In this document: piece by piece, positions 23,354 to 36,049 of the stretch | Layout: every line of letters starts with the position of its first letter | Numbering within the stretch: the first letter of the stretch is position 1 | Source: Brachionus manjavacas | Lineage: Eukaryota > Rotifera > Eurotatoria > Ploima > Brachionidae | NCBI GenBank assembly: GCA_019054805.1 | Contig: JAHQIY010000011.1 | Span: 935,001 to 999,000 of the forward strand | Direction of reading: 5' to 3' | DNA length: 64,000 bases | Translations under genes and position numbers: made by a program | Notes under the pieces: model-generated | Database searches by the model: none | What the model was told of the DNA's origin: nothing | What the model saw: only the letters and a program-made list of their open reading frames with translations

Positions 23354-24044
23354 TTAAAACACCTCTAGAATGGTTTTCTAAAGTAAATCGAATATAAAAA
23401 GGTTAAAAAAAAACTTTTCATTTCATTTTTTAATTTTTTGAACCAAAATTTTTTGTAATTTTGAATTTTTATTCTATATTTGTAAAAAATTTGATTAGGG
23501 TCTTAAATGAATTTAAAGTTAAAGAAGAAGACCAACAAAAGCTTGCATTTGATAATTCAATTTTTTTTTAAATGTTCTATAATTATTAGCTATAAAAATC
23601 AATTAATCAATTAAAAAAAATAATTTTTTTTTAAAATATTAAATTACTTTGGTAATATATTTTATGAATTTTTTATTCTTTAATTAATAACTTTTATTTC
23701 ATAAGTTCAATACTACAGTGCTGTGCTAAGCTTTAAACATTTAAAATTTTTTGAAATAATGTTTTAATGTGCATCTAATTTTTTACTTACTTTTAATTTT
23801 AAGCATTTCACAAGGATATTTTTACCTATAACCAAATGTCTTTTTTGTTATGTTTAATTTACTGAAATTAATATAATACCTTAAGATAATGAACGTGACT
23901 AGTTTTTCCTTTTTAAATTTAAAGAATAAAAAATTTTATATTTTCAAAAAAAGGATTCTATTTCAAAGAATTCTGGCACTTATATTTTACGTTAAGTTCC
24001 GTAATTTCACAAAAGTTTGCGATAATTAACGTAAAATTATTTTA

Positions 24045-24225
24045 TCATTGAAATAATGAAGTTCTGGGAATGAAACATAGTGCAACATGCATAGTTGCAT
24101 CGACTCTCCAAGTCTGCTTATCTCTACAAATTTAGCAGAAATTAAATTACAATAAATATCGTTTAATTTTTTGTATTTAGATGACAAAATGTATACACTG
24201 TTGAAATAACATTGCAAAAGTGCGA
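24045..24225 (-). repeat. Copy A of a dispersed repeat, inverted relative to 25383-25870
   Basis: Read on the minus strand, this matches 25383-25870 in order: TTGCAATGTTATTTCAACAG, a GCAGA-containing middle, and GATGCAACT followed by ATGTTGCAC. The pair lies 1.2 kb apart in opposite orientation. The family is not recognised. Confidence 0.5.
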
Positions 24226-24649
24226 TTAAATTTTATAAAATTAAAATTTTTAGTGAAATAGGACTAGTTTTTTATATAAAAATTTTGAAAAAATTTGGGA
24301 ATTCTTTTTTTATCTTAAATCTTTTTAATAAACTTAACCATCGAGTTGAATGAATAATAATTAAATCATTGATGAATTTTTATGAAACAAATTAATTTTA
24401 TACATTTTTTAAAGCTTAAGTCAAAAAACTCAAAAAATGAGCCATAAAGAACCCAAAACAGTCAAATTTTTTATTTTGTATAAAGCCTTGAATCTGCTTC
24501 ATCTTTATCCTCTAACATAAAATCAATAATTACAAACCAGATGAAAGCAAAATTTAAAAATAAAATGATTTCTTTTTGATTCAAGTTTCGAATAAAAGGT
24601 TAACAAAACCAGATTTATTTTCCTAATCTAAATGCTCGACGTTTTTTAA

Positions 24650-25047
24650 AAAACGTATTCAAATACAAGTGACGAGATTTTATAGTAAAAGAGCATTAAT
24701 TCAAGGTAGAGATCATACTTTTCATTATGACGAAAAGTTTGATTCAACAAATTCTCATATAATAGAGTATAGTGAAAGAGAAAATAGAAAAAATATTTTG
24801 GAAGGATTTTAAAATTCATACAAGTTAGAGAAAATAAATTTTGCTTTGTTGAAAGATATCTCCAGGTAAATAAAGACTCATTTTTTAAAAAACTATCAAT
24901 TGAATGCGCTAAGTATATTGATAAATTGCTTCAAATTGTCGAACTTCAACGAAAAAAATGTTGGCTGACCGGTGGCTTGACCACGAGTCAGTCGTTTACA
25001 CGTAAAGAAACAAGCGTTTATTTTTTTTTGGGTTTTCAAAATTAAAT
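24650..25047 (+). pseudogene. Unrecognised coding-like fragment in two frames
   Basis: Two successive plus-strand frames have protein-like composition. One, at about 24655-24810, includes TRFYSKRALIQGRDHTFHYD; the other, at about 24815-25047, includes FCFVERYLQVNKDS and ECAKYIDKLLQIVELQRKKC. No family is recognised. Its position between two inverted repeat copies suggests the decayed cargo of a mobile element bounded by 24045 and 25870. Confidence 0.3.
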
Positions 25048-25382
25048 TTTATACTTTCTTCTAGAAAATTTTTATTCATTAATAAAATTGTTTTTATCAG
25101 TAAGCTGTTCTGTCTTATTAAAGCTTTTAAAGGATAAAGAAAAGATGAAGTATAATTCTAAAATTTAAATAGCTAATCCTTGAAAAAGACTTCTTGAAAA
25201 AAATAAATTAAATTTTTTAATTAAAAAAAATTTTTAAGGAAATATGAAATGAAAATAAATTTTTCAATATTTTTTTTCATTTTTTCAAATTAAATTTAAA
25301 CACGTTCTATTTCACCAAAAATTTTAATTTCATTTAAGATAATGCTTGCAATTTTCACTTAAAATTATTTTTTTATTAAAGA

Positions 25383-25870
25383 ACATCGCTTTTTTTGCAA
25401 TGTTATTTCAACAGTAAATACATTTGGTGATTCAAACCCAAAAAATTAAACCTTATTCTATTTGCAGAGATTTTGGACATCATTAACAGACTTTGGCAGT
25501 TGATGTAACTACAGTGCTTTTATAAAAGGTCCAGAATCGGCTAAATTACGTAATTTTACATTATTTTCAGTAAGCTTACATATTCTTGCGTGAATTTTAG
25601 TTGGTAACAACATGTAATTTTACGTAAAATTGCGTTAACTTACATTAAAAAATTTTAAAAAAATTGTTCCAAAATGTTAACGGCCATTAAAAATTAGTTT
25701 TTTGGTGAAAAATGTTAAAATTGACTGTTTTTCCAAAATTTTGAATTTTTTTTTGTTTTAAACGATGCGCAATATTGGGTTTCAAAATAAGCTATTTCAA
25801 AATTTTCCGATTCGGGACCTTTTATAAAAGCACTGTATGAATGTTGCACCTACAGAACTAATTTTAACAT
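25383..25870 (+). repeat. Copy B of the dispersed repeat, with a nested MITE
   Basis: This is the plus-orientation partner of 24045-24225. It is split by the MITE at 25513-25835: removing that MITE and one TA leaves GATGTAACTATGAATGTTGCAC, close to the uninterrupted stretch GCAACTTTGAATGTTGCA at about 11930-11950. Confidence 0.5.
25511..25837. mobile_element. Tc1/mariner-type MITE (323 bp)
   Basis: The element at 25513-25835 begins CAGTGCTTTTATAAAAGGTC and ends with the reverse complement of this start. The inverted repeats are about 30 bp and it is flanked by TA at 25511-25512 and 25836-25837. No coding capacity remains. It is nested in an older repeat. Confidence 0.8.
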
Positions 25871-25880
25871 TTTTAGAAAA

Positions 25881-26758
25881 AACCATATTTTTGGTAATGA
25901 GAAATTTTAAAACAAATTGAAAAAAAATTCTTTCTTTTTTGATAAATTAAAATTAAAGAAAAAATAAAATATCTTTAAAATAATGTTTGTTTCATCTATT
26001 TAACCTAAAATATTTTTTTCTTGTTTTTTTAAATCAAATCAATAATCAATTTAATATTTTATTTTTTGTTTAAAATGAAAATTTGCAACAAAGTATGATG
26101 CAGTATTTTTTAAGATATTTTATATTATCTTTAAATTTTTAAAAAGGAAGAATTTTTTTTCAATTTGTATTAAAATTTCACAAAACCTTCAAAAAAACTA
26201 ATCAATATTTTCAAAATTTCTTAATAAAATTATTTTTTACCGAATAATTAATTAAAATTATTTAATTAAATTTCATTTACCAACTCATCTTGTAAAATTT
26301 ATATTTTTTTTTAGTTTTTATTAGACTTTAAATTATATTTTAAATTAAAATCGAAATTAATCAAATTGGCCGCGAAACAAAAACTTGCTGTTAATTATCT
26401 TACTCATTTAGCCTTAAACCATAAATATTATCACATCTTCTTTAATAAAAGCAAAATTTCTCATAATCTATCTAAAAAATGTAAATAAATGCTAATGTTT
26501 GATTAGATAAAATTTAAATTTTTAAAATGTGAGTGTATGTGCGTGAATCAATAATTTCTAATTAAAATCATCATGGGCTTAATGAATTTTTTAACTTTTT
26601 TTTTTAAAACAAAAAAAAACTTATCTTGAACATTTCTATTCAGAAATAAAAAAATAAAAATTTCATACCTTTGTGTCGCTTTACCTTTAATTTACATTAT
26701 TATCTTGAAAATTATGTTTTGGAAAAATTAGTGAAAATATACTCTAAACTTAGTAATA
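25881..26758. other. Intergenic AT-rich DNA
   Basis: There is no coding sequence. It would contain the promoter and 5' leader of the gene starting at 26759, but no distinct promoter motif could be picked out in this base composition. Confidence 0.4.
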
Positions 26759-27817
26759 ATGAATAAGAACAAGCAAAAGTATATATCGGTGCCACAGGAC
26801 TCGTTTAAATTCGAGCATTTGGACCGCTTTGAATCCGAAGTTAGACCAGTTAGCTCGATCAACTATGACGCTCGAATAAACGAAATATGTCTCGCTGCCG
26901 CAGAGAACGAGTCCATTTGGGTCCGCTACAAATCATTCTATACAAAAACTGAGCTGGTCACTATCATCATTGGAACTACTTGCTCCGTCATAGCCCTCAC
27001 CACAGTCCTTGCCGTTCTCTACTGGAGCCATTTTTATCAATTGATGCAGCTCATTCCAGATCCGCTTTTTCAGCATCCATATTTCTATCTAATAGTCGAA
27101 ATACTCTCTCTTGTCCTAGACATGGCCAAGATTTTTTCAATAAAACACACATGGGAGATGCTAAGCCTTGAAATTGACTCGGACATCCAGGATGACGGAA
27201 CTGCGATTGCAGAAGCCGCCCAGAAACTCAAAACTCGATGCATCATCAGACAAAAACTAAAAGAAATTCAATCATTACTTTTTTATTTAAATATATTTGT
27301 TTACATTTACTTTATACTATTTGTTGTTGTGGTCAAATATTCTCTGGCTATTTACCTAAGTGTCAACTACAGTTATTTGACAGAAGTAGATGCGCTGGAG
27401 TTTTGTAATGGAACAAGTTTGAATGAAGGCAAATTGTGTGCCGAGTCTGCTCAAAGTGATGTGAGAACATTTTTAATTTTTTTGGTGGTATTTTTATTTT
27501 TCACATCGAGCATTAAACTAATAATGCAAACAATGTCAGTTTTGAATTTTAAAAATGTCCTAGGCTTTTATTTGATAGAGAAATTTAGCGACACTGACAT
27601 GACTCTTTGGTCAGAGTATGAAGAGTGCAAAAATAAACTTTTCATGAATGACATCAATGATCGGATCGAGGAATCACAGGCTTATTTTGCCGACAAGTTA
27701 TTCAATTTGAATAAAAAAGATTCACATTACATAAATGAACACGAACCTGAGCATTTGGATCAAAGTTTGGACAATGCTATTCGATTGATTGACGAAATCA
27801 ATGATTCCAATAGTTAG
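26759..27817 (+). CDS. Four-pass membrane protein of unknown family
   Basis: This is a single-exon frame of 352 residues, with base composition far less AT-rich than its surroundings. Hydrophobic segments lie at about residues 66-91, 105-124, 172-200 and 237-262. The loop between the third and fourth has Cys in EFCNGTS and KLCAES and two possible N-glycosylation sites (NYS, NGT), so it is probably extracellular or lumenal, with both ends cytosolic. The C-terminal tail is acidic. A basic and helical stretch (KLKTRCIIRQKLKEI) sits between segments two and three. I do not recognise the family; a channel- or tetraspan-like role would be guesswork. An AATAAA at 27853-27858 is a likely poly(A) signal, 36 bases after the stop. 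Confidence 0.8.
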   Translation: MNKNKQKYISVPQDSFKFEHLDRFESEVRPVSSINYDARINEICLAAAENESIWVRYKSFYTKTELVTIIIGTTCSVIALTTVLAVLYWSHFYQLMQLIPDPLFQHPYFYLIVEILSLVLDMAKIFSIKHTWEMLSLEIDSDIQDDGTAIAEAAQKLKTRCIIRQKLKEIQSLLFYLNIFVYIYFILFVVVVKYSLAIYLSVNYSYLTEVDALEFCNGTSLNEGKLCAESAQSDVRTFLIFLVVFLFFTSSIKLIMQTMSVLNFKNVLGFYLIEKFSDTDMTLWSEYEECKNKLFMNDINDRIEESQAYFADKLFNLNKKDSHYINEHEPEHLDQSLDNAIRLIDEINDSNS

Positions 27818-27859
27818 AATTTTATTATTTTTTATTATTTTTACTATTATTGAATAAAA

Positions 27860-29904
27860 AGCCTCATGGATATTTAGAAAAAAATTAAAAAATGTAGAAA
27901 ATTTTAAATTATTTAAAAAAAATGGTAATGGTAATTTTTTACCGTGTAATTTGAATTTATTTTTTTTTAGAATCCGGACTTGGATTATAATTTAAATGAA
28001 TTTTACTTTAATTTGGAAAATTGAAGCTTCAAATCAAATTCTTAGATCAAAACAATCATTTAAAATTTTTAAACTTAATTAATAAAATGATTTTGTTTAG
28101 TTTTAGAAAATAAATATTAAACATTACAAGTCTTTATTAATTTGATTTCGAAAAAATGGAAAAATAAACTTAAAAGATTTCCTGCATAATTCTTTTTTTC
28201 CATTAATTATTCTGTCTTTTTAACTTATTTTTTTTTACAAATTTTTTTTATTTTTTTTTTGGTTTTGTTTTTTTTTTAAATGCCTATCTAGCATAGTTTT
28301 TCCATTTGTATCACCATCTTAAATCATTGAGAAGCATATTTTAGTACGGTTTTTTTTATTAAGTCCAAGCATTTTTCTATCATCATTCCTTCTAGTGTTT
28401 GGAGTTTTTTGTTTCTGCCTTATTAAGGTAACAATTTTTTATTTTTTATGAAGGTTTTAAAAAGAAAGCTTTCATATATTGATCAATAGTTATTAAACGA
28501 ATGAAATATATAAAACATTACTAAATAATAAATAAATTAAGAAATTCAATGTCTAATAATACCGAAGAAGAATTCTTGTATTCAAATAGTAATTTTTGTT
28601 TTTAAAAATTTTCAGTAAAATCGATTAAAACTTTAAACCTACAAAAGATAAATAAAAGTTTAAAATTTTATAAATGAAATCAAAATTGACATAATGTCAA
28701 AAATTGCTGAGAAAAATTTTTTTTCCTTAATTATTAAATAAAATATGACATTTTATATTTAGATCTTGATTACAAACTTCAATTTGCCATAAAAGATGCT
28801 ATTCTTGTCCAACATTTATCATTTCAAATGTTTCAAGAGATGTCTTCAAGTACTTAATTTAAAATCTTTTTTGTGAGCAAATTTTTCAGTTCTAATCTCT
28901 GTACAAACAGTTTTATTGTTTAAATAAAAATATTGTTCAAAGAAAAAAAATTTGTCTTTTTTTCCAAAACGAAAATGATTGCAAGCTGAATTGGCAAGTT
29001 TATTTTGAAAAAATTGATTTTCATTTTGCCAAAATTGACATTTTTATTAGGAAATCTAAAATATTAAATTAATATTAAATAGTAGTTTTCCAAAAAATGA
29101 GTAAAAGACCTTTAATTTAATAAATAAATTAAAATGAAGCGAAGTTTAAGTCATTAGAATCTAATCCTAAGTCCGGATTTAAAAAAATAATATTTGAGTC
29201 ATATCTTTTAAATAATGATTTAATCTCTCCCAAAGTTTCCCGATTTAAATCCCATTCTTTAACGAAAGAATAATGCCAAAATTATATAAATCACTTAAAA
29301 AAGGTTTTTATTAGTTTTTATTTTCAATTAAATCTTTAAAAAAAATATTAATATAAATTAAGGTAATTAAAGTGGTTATTGAAAAAAATGAAGATAAGTC
29401 GAATCATTGAATTTTATTGGGATGTGTATTTTTGAACATTTTTTATTTTTGAGTTTTTATTTTTTGTTATAAATTTACTTTTCTAAAATTTGTACAAAAT
29501 TTTCTTTTTTTTATTTTTTTTATAAAAATTACCATTTTCAAATAAAATAATAATTTAAAATAATAAAAAGTCAAAAAATGTCAAAAAAAGTAGTATTTTT
29601 TGTAATATTTCACTTTTAACAAAAATTTACGTAATTTCCGGTAATTTTACGTTAATTCAGGCATACTCCGGTAAATTTACTGTTTTTTACTTTAATAATT
29701 TTACGTAGTTTCACGTAAAATTAGATTTTAATGACTTAAGCTTCACTTCATTTTAATTTATGTATAAGTTCTCTATCAGATAAAATTGGAATGTCTATCA
29801 AGAAAAATTTTGCAAAACTATTAAATTCGTAATTTTAAAATCTTATTAATTTTGATATTGAATAAAAATAACATCTTTGCTTCTATACTAAAATATATAA
29901 TATT
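27860..29904. other. Intergenic AT-rich DNA with one dispersed repeat
   Basis: Bases 28010-28140 resemble 4664-4790 in the same orientation. Bases 29620-29720 hold TACGTAA-rich sequence like the ends of the neighbouring Tc1-like element. No gene was seen. Confidence 0.45.
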
Positions 29905-30836
29905 TACAGTACTGATTTGTTCCAGTGGTTTTACCAAAATTTACGCGAATTTACCAAAATTTTAGTAAATTTACGGGAATTCCGGTAATTTTACGTAAAA
30001 TCGCAAAAGTGAAAAACAGAATTATTTTCGTAAATTTTTATTGATTTTAGTGAAAAATAGTAAAAAAAGTGAAAAAAAGTTAAATAAAAGAAAAATTTAA
30101 ATTAAGTTTTTTTAATATTGAAATTATTAGATACATATATTTTAGTGATTTGACCAGCCGCCATTTTTCTCAATTACAATTTCAATTACCTAATTTATCA
30201 AAATTAATATTTTAAAAAGCCAAAAACTTTAATTTAAATTTAAACTTTTTTTTAGATGATTTATATATTTACTACATTTTTCAATTGTTAGTGATTTTTC
30301 AAATTCTCTTATAGCCAATGCTGCATCAGCTATGGTAAACACCATTTTTTTTCTTGCAAATTCCTTCATTTCATTCCACAGCATTTCAATAGGGTTTTAA
30401 TATGGCGAGTTCGGGGCTGATTTAATCTTAAATTTAATTACTAAATTAGTTTTTAAATTTTGTATTTACTTATTATTTTACCCAATTAGTTTTGTTTATA
30501 TCTAAAAATGATCTGCATAATAAACTACTGTGTTTAGGATCATTGTCTTGGTGCAACTGAAATTCCGAATCGAATTTACTTGCACCAAATGGTAACAAAT
30601 ATTCTGACATTATTTCCCTGTATAACACTGAATTCATGTTTTCCTTGAATATCAAACAATACAAGGTAGAAAAAATTCAAACCCCAAAATTTGTAAATTT
30701 ACTGTTTTTCACTTTTGCGATTTTACGTAAAATTACCGGAATTCCCGTAAATTTACTAAAATTTTGGTAAATTCGCGTAATTTTTGGTAAATTCGCGTAA
30801 TTTTTGGTAAAACCACTGGAACAAATCAGTACTGTA
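29905..30836 (-). mobile_element. Internally deleted Tc1-like transposon
   Basis: TA at 29905-29906 and 30835-30836 flanks an element (29907-30834) that begins CAGTACTGATTTGTTCCAGT and ends in its reverse complement. The inverted repeats are about 110-150 bp and rich in TTTACGTAA and GGTAAATTCGCGTAA units, the latter tandemly doubled near 30768-30812. Inside, the minus strand keeps the later part of a Tc1-type DDE transposase: NMNSVLYREIMSEYLLP and HQDNDPKHSS at 30473-30664, then NPIEMLWNEMKEF and KCSKYINHLKK at about 30250-30400. The N-terminal DNA-binding part is missing and stops are present, so it is non-autonomous. Confidence 0.85.
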
Positions 30837-31037
30837 ATAGAAGATTAATTTAAAGCAAAGAAAAAATTTGTTTATTTTTTACTAAAGTAGATTTTTATAT
30901 CAATAAACTTTTTAAAATTAATACTATTAATTAGATTTTTTTAAATGATGCAAAAATGCTTTTTCAAAACTAGGTAAATTCTTTTAATTTATATATCAAC
31001 AAAAAAAATGTAAATAAAAAATAAACAAAAATCTTCT

Positions 31038-34000
31038 TTATTTATTTCGCTTGACCAATTTTACTTTGATCACATCTTTAGGCCTACGAACGGTTCCTTC
31101 TGTGAAATTCACCAGTCTTATCGGTGTGTTAGCAGTAGGTACGATATTATAGTTGAATAAAATTTTAGCCAAAGCCATCTTCATCTCCATCAAAGCGTAT
31201 CGCATACCGACACAATTACGCGGCCCTAAGCCAAATGGTAGATAGGCTGACTGACTTCGCTTAATGTGGGCAGAAAATCTCAGTGGATAGAACATTTCTG
31301 GATCAACTGGGCCCCAAATTGCGTGCTCATAGTGTATGCTTAGCACATCCACAGTCACCGAAACACCAACTGGAATCCTGAGCCCACCAACTTCTGTCGG
31401 AAACATGCACCGACGATTTACAGTACTGTACAATTGGAATTTAATTCAAGCTTTTTTTTCATTTTGGTAGAACTTACTTGCTCGATATCGGATACATTCT
31501 CAGCACTTCTTTCACAAACATATCCAGATATTCAAGTTGGTTGATATTATCGAAATTCAAGTCCAAATTTTGACTATTTTTAAAATAAAAATTGTCCAAT
31601 TCTTCCTGTATTTTATTTACCTCGTCAGGATGATTAGCCAAAATAAAGAATGAATAGTTGAGCGCCGAACTAGTGGTCTCAAAACCAGCTAGCAAAAAGC
31701 CAACTAGATTAAACTCAATTTCTTCAAAAGACATTTGCTTATCTAGCCGAAATTTGCTCATGACAATTTTTTCATTTTTTTTCAAATTGTCACTGTCTTC
31801 AATTCGGCTGTCGATGAGCAGCTGTGAGAAGTCCTTGCGTCTAATGTTCTCCCTCTTGCGTTGCTCAATTACCTGATGGATGTGCTGAGTCAGCCAGAAT
31901 AGAGGGTCCACTAATTCATTAGTTGAGCTTATTTTAGCCATTAGATAGGTGGCCAAAGTCATTAGGTGTAAAATAAATGGACGAAATTCGCTAAAATAAC
32001 TAGTCATTCTAAAGCCAAATTTCAAATCTTCCAAATCTTTGAATACATCCAGAGCTTTTTGCATGTATTCGTTATTTAAATCCGACTGACAGTTGATGTC
32101 CATTCCGGTAGCGCTGTTCCAAATTGTATCCATAGTATAGCGATTTAAAAAGCTTTATTTATTTTTTTTAAATAAAAATTAATTTTAATCTTTGAACTTT
32201 AATTTAAAATAAAAGTACGAAAAAAAATTTTTATGTGCTATTACAATAATATTTTTCGAAACGTAATTTATAATTTTCAAAAATTAGATACTCAAAAAAA
32301 ATAATGTGCCAAGAAATTTCCTTGCCTTCATCAAATTTTATCAAATTATTTGATGTAAATTTACATTCAAAATTTAAATGAAAATTTCTTGCAAAATTCC
32401 GAAAACAAAATTTTAGTTTTCAATAAAAATATGGATTTTAAAGAAATATTTGCAAATAAATTGATTAATCAAATCAAATTTTATGTTAATTTAGATCTAA
32501 AAATTAAATTTAAAATTATAAACACTTAATTCAAAATTAATCAAAGAGCGATGACAGGATTTTAACATTTAAATAAAATAATTTCACAAAATAAAAAAAA
32601 TAATTCTAATTAAAATAGATAATAGAAACAAAAAATAAATAAATTCCAAAATATTGATAGTTTATTTGAACATTAATATTTCCCTGTGAATGAAAATTAA
32701 TGTTTTGCTGATGAATTTAGTGAAAAATATTTTTTTCAATGTTTTTTCATCATCAAAGTTTAAAAAGCTCAATTTTTTTTATTTATATTAAAAAGAATAA
32801 ATAGATTTATTAATTTTTCTAAATTCTTTGTACTATTTATTCTTCCAAAATTACAAATTTTTGTAATTTTGTAATTTGTAATTCTTCCAAAATTACAAAA
32901 ATAAAATTGAACAATTTATTTATTTTTGTAATTTTTGAAAGGTTTTTATGTAAATTCACCAAAAAATTTACTGAATTTTCGTCCAAAAAAAAATTATATA
33001 AATAGTATTACAATTTAGTAAAAGGATAATAAAATTAAATAAAATTTTCTTAAAGATGCGAATTCTTGAAAAAACTTAAATTTATGAAAATTAAATTCAA
33101 TTTTAATTCAGATTGACAATAATTAACAAATTTTTAAGAACTTTTGAGTAAAATTTAACTTATAAAAGATAATCGGGAAATAATAATAAGCTAAGGCTAG
33201 CATGTCTGCTTAGATGTCTTACTAGAAAAACAACTACGGTATCAATATGCACAGGGTATTTCAATAACATCAAAATCAACAAAAAAATCGTCAAATTATG
33301 TAAATTATTTTTCGTTTAAACTTTTTAATTGACTAAAAAATAAATAAACGAAAATAATATTAAAAAAATACTTTTAATATTGTAATTGCTTCTTTTAAAT
33401 TCCTCTTATTTTTCAGAACATATCAATATTCCTCTTATTTTTCAGAACATATCAAAGCTTATTTATTTCATATTTCAATTTATCTATTTTAATTCAGTGA
33501 TTAAGTTTATTGCATTTTTTAAGAAGGAAAATCAGCTCAAGACTGATAATAAAATTTGATAAAAAATAAATTAATAATAATAACTTTTTAACATGTCTTG
33601 TTTAGTAAATATTTTTAAAAATAAGTGTCTTTTATTGTCATTTTAGTTAATTTTTTGTAAATTTAAAATAAAAAGTAAAGTTCACGAAATTCAAAACTTT
33701 AATGCTATCTGAATTCTTTATTTTTGACTTTATTTCAGAATTTTGTCTAGATTTAAAAAAAAAAAAGTGGGCTCATAATTGATCCCTCGGGGGGGATACG
33801 ATTTAAACCATAAAAAACATATTTTCTTACTTTTTTTAGCCAAAAAAAAACGCCATACCCTTTTTTTTTCTAAATTACATTAGCATGCAGAGAATTTTAT
33901 GCTCTTTCAGAATATATATACTTTTTTATTAAATTCAAGTTTAATCTTTAAGATTTTGAGTCTTAAAGAACAACCACTTTTTAAAGGGTTTGCTATTTTT

Positions 34001-35336
34001 GGAACCCTGGGTGTAAAATTTTTTTTTCTATATTATCTATTAAAAAGAACAAAAGAATCGAATTAAAATACGAATTTTTAAATTTTTCTAGTTTTGTGCT
34101 GATTTGGTCATTGGAATTTGCCATTTTTTACGTAAATTTAAAAAGAACGATTAGAGAAGAACAAAAAAGACGATTTTTTTTGTATTTTGATCTTTTAAAA
34201 TTGACTTTTTCCATTTTATTTTTTTCTTAAATAATTTTTCATAAAAAAAAGCAAATATAAAAAAATTTTATTGGAAAAAAGATGGCTAAGGCTTTTAAAA
34301 ATCCTTTTTCTAATTTTTTCAAATTAAAATTTCAGAAGACTAAATTTACAAAAAGCTACAAAAAAAAAAAAAAGCATCTCTTTAACTCTCAAGTAATTTG
34401 ACCACCCGCCATCTCTTTCAACCAAATTTTTTTTATTATAATGAATATTTTAATATTTGAACATTTTTCAATGATTTATGAAATTTTTTATTTTCTTCTG
34501 ATTAAAATTTGTTCAGAAAAAAAGCATCATTCTTTTTTTTTGATTTTTTTAGGTATAGACTTAAATAAACCAAAATATAGCAAACCAAATAATTCTTTAA
34601 GAAATGTTGTTTAACGAATTTAATTTCCCTCTATTTTCCCAAATTCGGTTTTAAAGATTTCTAGTTTTAAATAAGAAACAAAATTGAAAGTAAATTATAA
34701 ATAATTTTCTTACTCGGAGATTATTATTTCCTTGTCCAAATTTTGGTCCAGAATGTGGATGAATCGTTGAGTACATTTGGCCATGACTGGAATGAGCTCT
34801 TTTAATTTGGCTGGAGAGAATGTCGGATTGATAATGTTTCTCATGCGTTTCCATCTTTTATTTGAAGACAAAAACAGGTCCATCTTAGGACTGTTGTCCG
34901 AGAACTGCCATGGGTAAATTTTGCGTGCCATAAAATTCGAATATTGTTTGATGAATACTTCATTGATAAAGTCGAGGTCAGATGTAACAATGACCGGTAG
35001 GTGACCTTCATAGTAACCATATGTTTTGCCAAACTCATAGGTCCATTTTCTGAGAGTATTAGACTGGGTGTTCTTTAAAATTTCGGGCAAGTTCCCGTAA
35101 AAAAAAGCAAACTTGGGAGTCCTCAGTCCCATTCGCTTGAAAATTCGCTGAGCATGCCAGATTTTACTTAAAAAATAAATTTATGTACCTGTCTACTCTA
35201 GATTAATTTATCTTTACCCGCAGTATAGAACCACTATAGCGATACAAGAGTAGCCGGTAATTTTGGCTATTCCTCTGATTGTAATTTCTTCAATTATCTT
35301 GTTAATTTCGTTTTTTAAAAATGATAGTTGATTCAT
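31038..35336 (-). CDS. Cytochrome P450, CYP3-clan type (four exons)
   Basis: The exons on the minus strand are 35336-35218, 35166-34714, 32152-31478 and 31425-31038. All junctions are GT-AG and the phases agree, giving 544 residues. The first exon encodes an ER membrane anchor (CIAIVVLYC). The second has the proline-poor hinge and the helix C motif WKRMRNIINPTFS, typical of CYP3-like enzymes. The third has the oxygen-binding AGFETT (about 346-351) and EVLR, the ExxR pair (406-409). The fourth has PLRF (PERF-like) and the haem loop FGLGPRNCVG with Cys at about 487. It is expected to be an ER monooxygenase working with NADPH-P450 reductase; the substrate is unknown. All key residues are present, so it looks functional. 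Intron 2 is 2.56 kb and the others are about 50 bp. Confidence 0.92.
32153..34713. other. Large P450 intron
   Basis: The intron is AT-rich with no gene. It contains AATTTTTGTAATTTTG repeats at about 32835-32945 and a 29-bp tandem duplication (TTCCTCTTATTTTTCAGAAC unit) at 33400-33456. The unit resembles a polypyrimidine-AG splice acceptor, so cryptic splicing there is conceivable. Confidence 0.5.
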
Positions 35337-36049
35337 TTTGGAAAATTATTCAATTTTAAATTTTTTAGAGTTTGACTTGTGTAAAAGGATCAAAGGATTT
35401 GTCAAGAATTAAAAAAAAAATTTAACTAACTTTACAATCAACTTTATTTTGAAATTGATTCTTGAATAAGAATTTCTTTACCACAATTGATGAAAATAAG
35501 AGTTAAAAAATTAAAAATTATTATTTAAAATTTATGCTCTTTTTATTAGAATCAAGAGTATAAATAAATATATAATTGGCTTTTTATAGTTTTAATAATT
35601 TTTTTTAGTGTATTTTAATAAATTTGTGGTATTTTATTGAAAAATTTGTGTACTCGGTTTTAATGGGTCGATTATATTCGGCGTCTTTTTCCTTCTTTTT
35701 GGACTTTATCTATATCTAGTATTTGCTTGAGTGTCCATTCTTTCAAAAAAAATATAGAATTCACTTTCGAAATCCAGCGTTGTAGAATTTGATTTGGTGA
35801 AAAAAATTTGAAAATATTTTTTTTGACAAAAAAATTTTTTTATTTATTAAGATTTTTTTAATCAAAAAGTCATTCAAATTGGATAAAGCATTTTTATAAA
35901 GTAAATTTATTTTAGTGAAAAAAAAAGTAATTTTAGTTTAAAAAACAACTTCTTGACTAATTTTTTAATAAAATTATTAGGGGTTATTTTTAGGGGTAAA
36001 TTTTATTTAAGTGGTGAATAAATTATTTGTATAAACAATCTTTATTCTT
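35337..36049. other. Intergenic DNA upstream of the P450 gene
   Basis: No coding sequence is seen. Bases 35658-35685 (TTTTAATGGGTCG) resemble the left end of the MITE at 39280, so a solitary element end may lie here. Confidence 0.4.
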
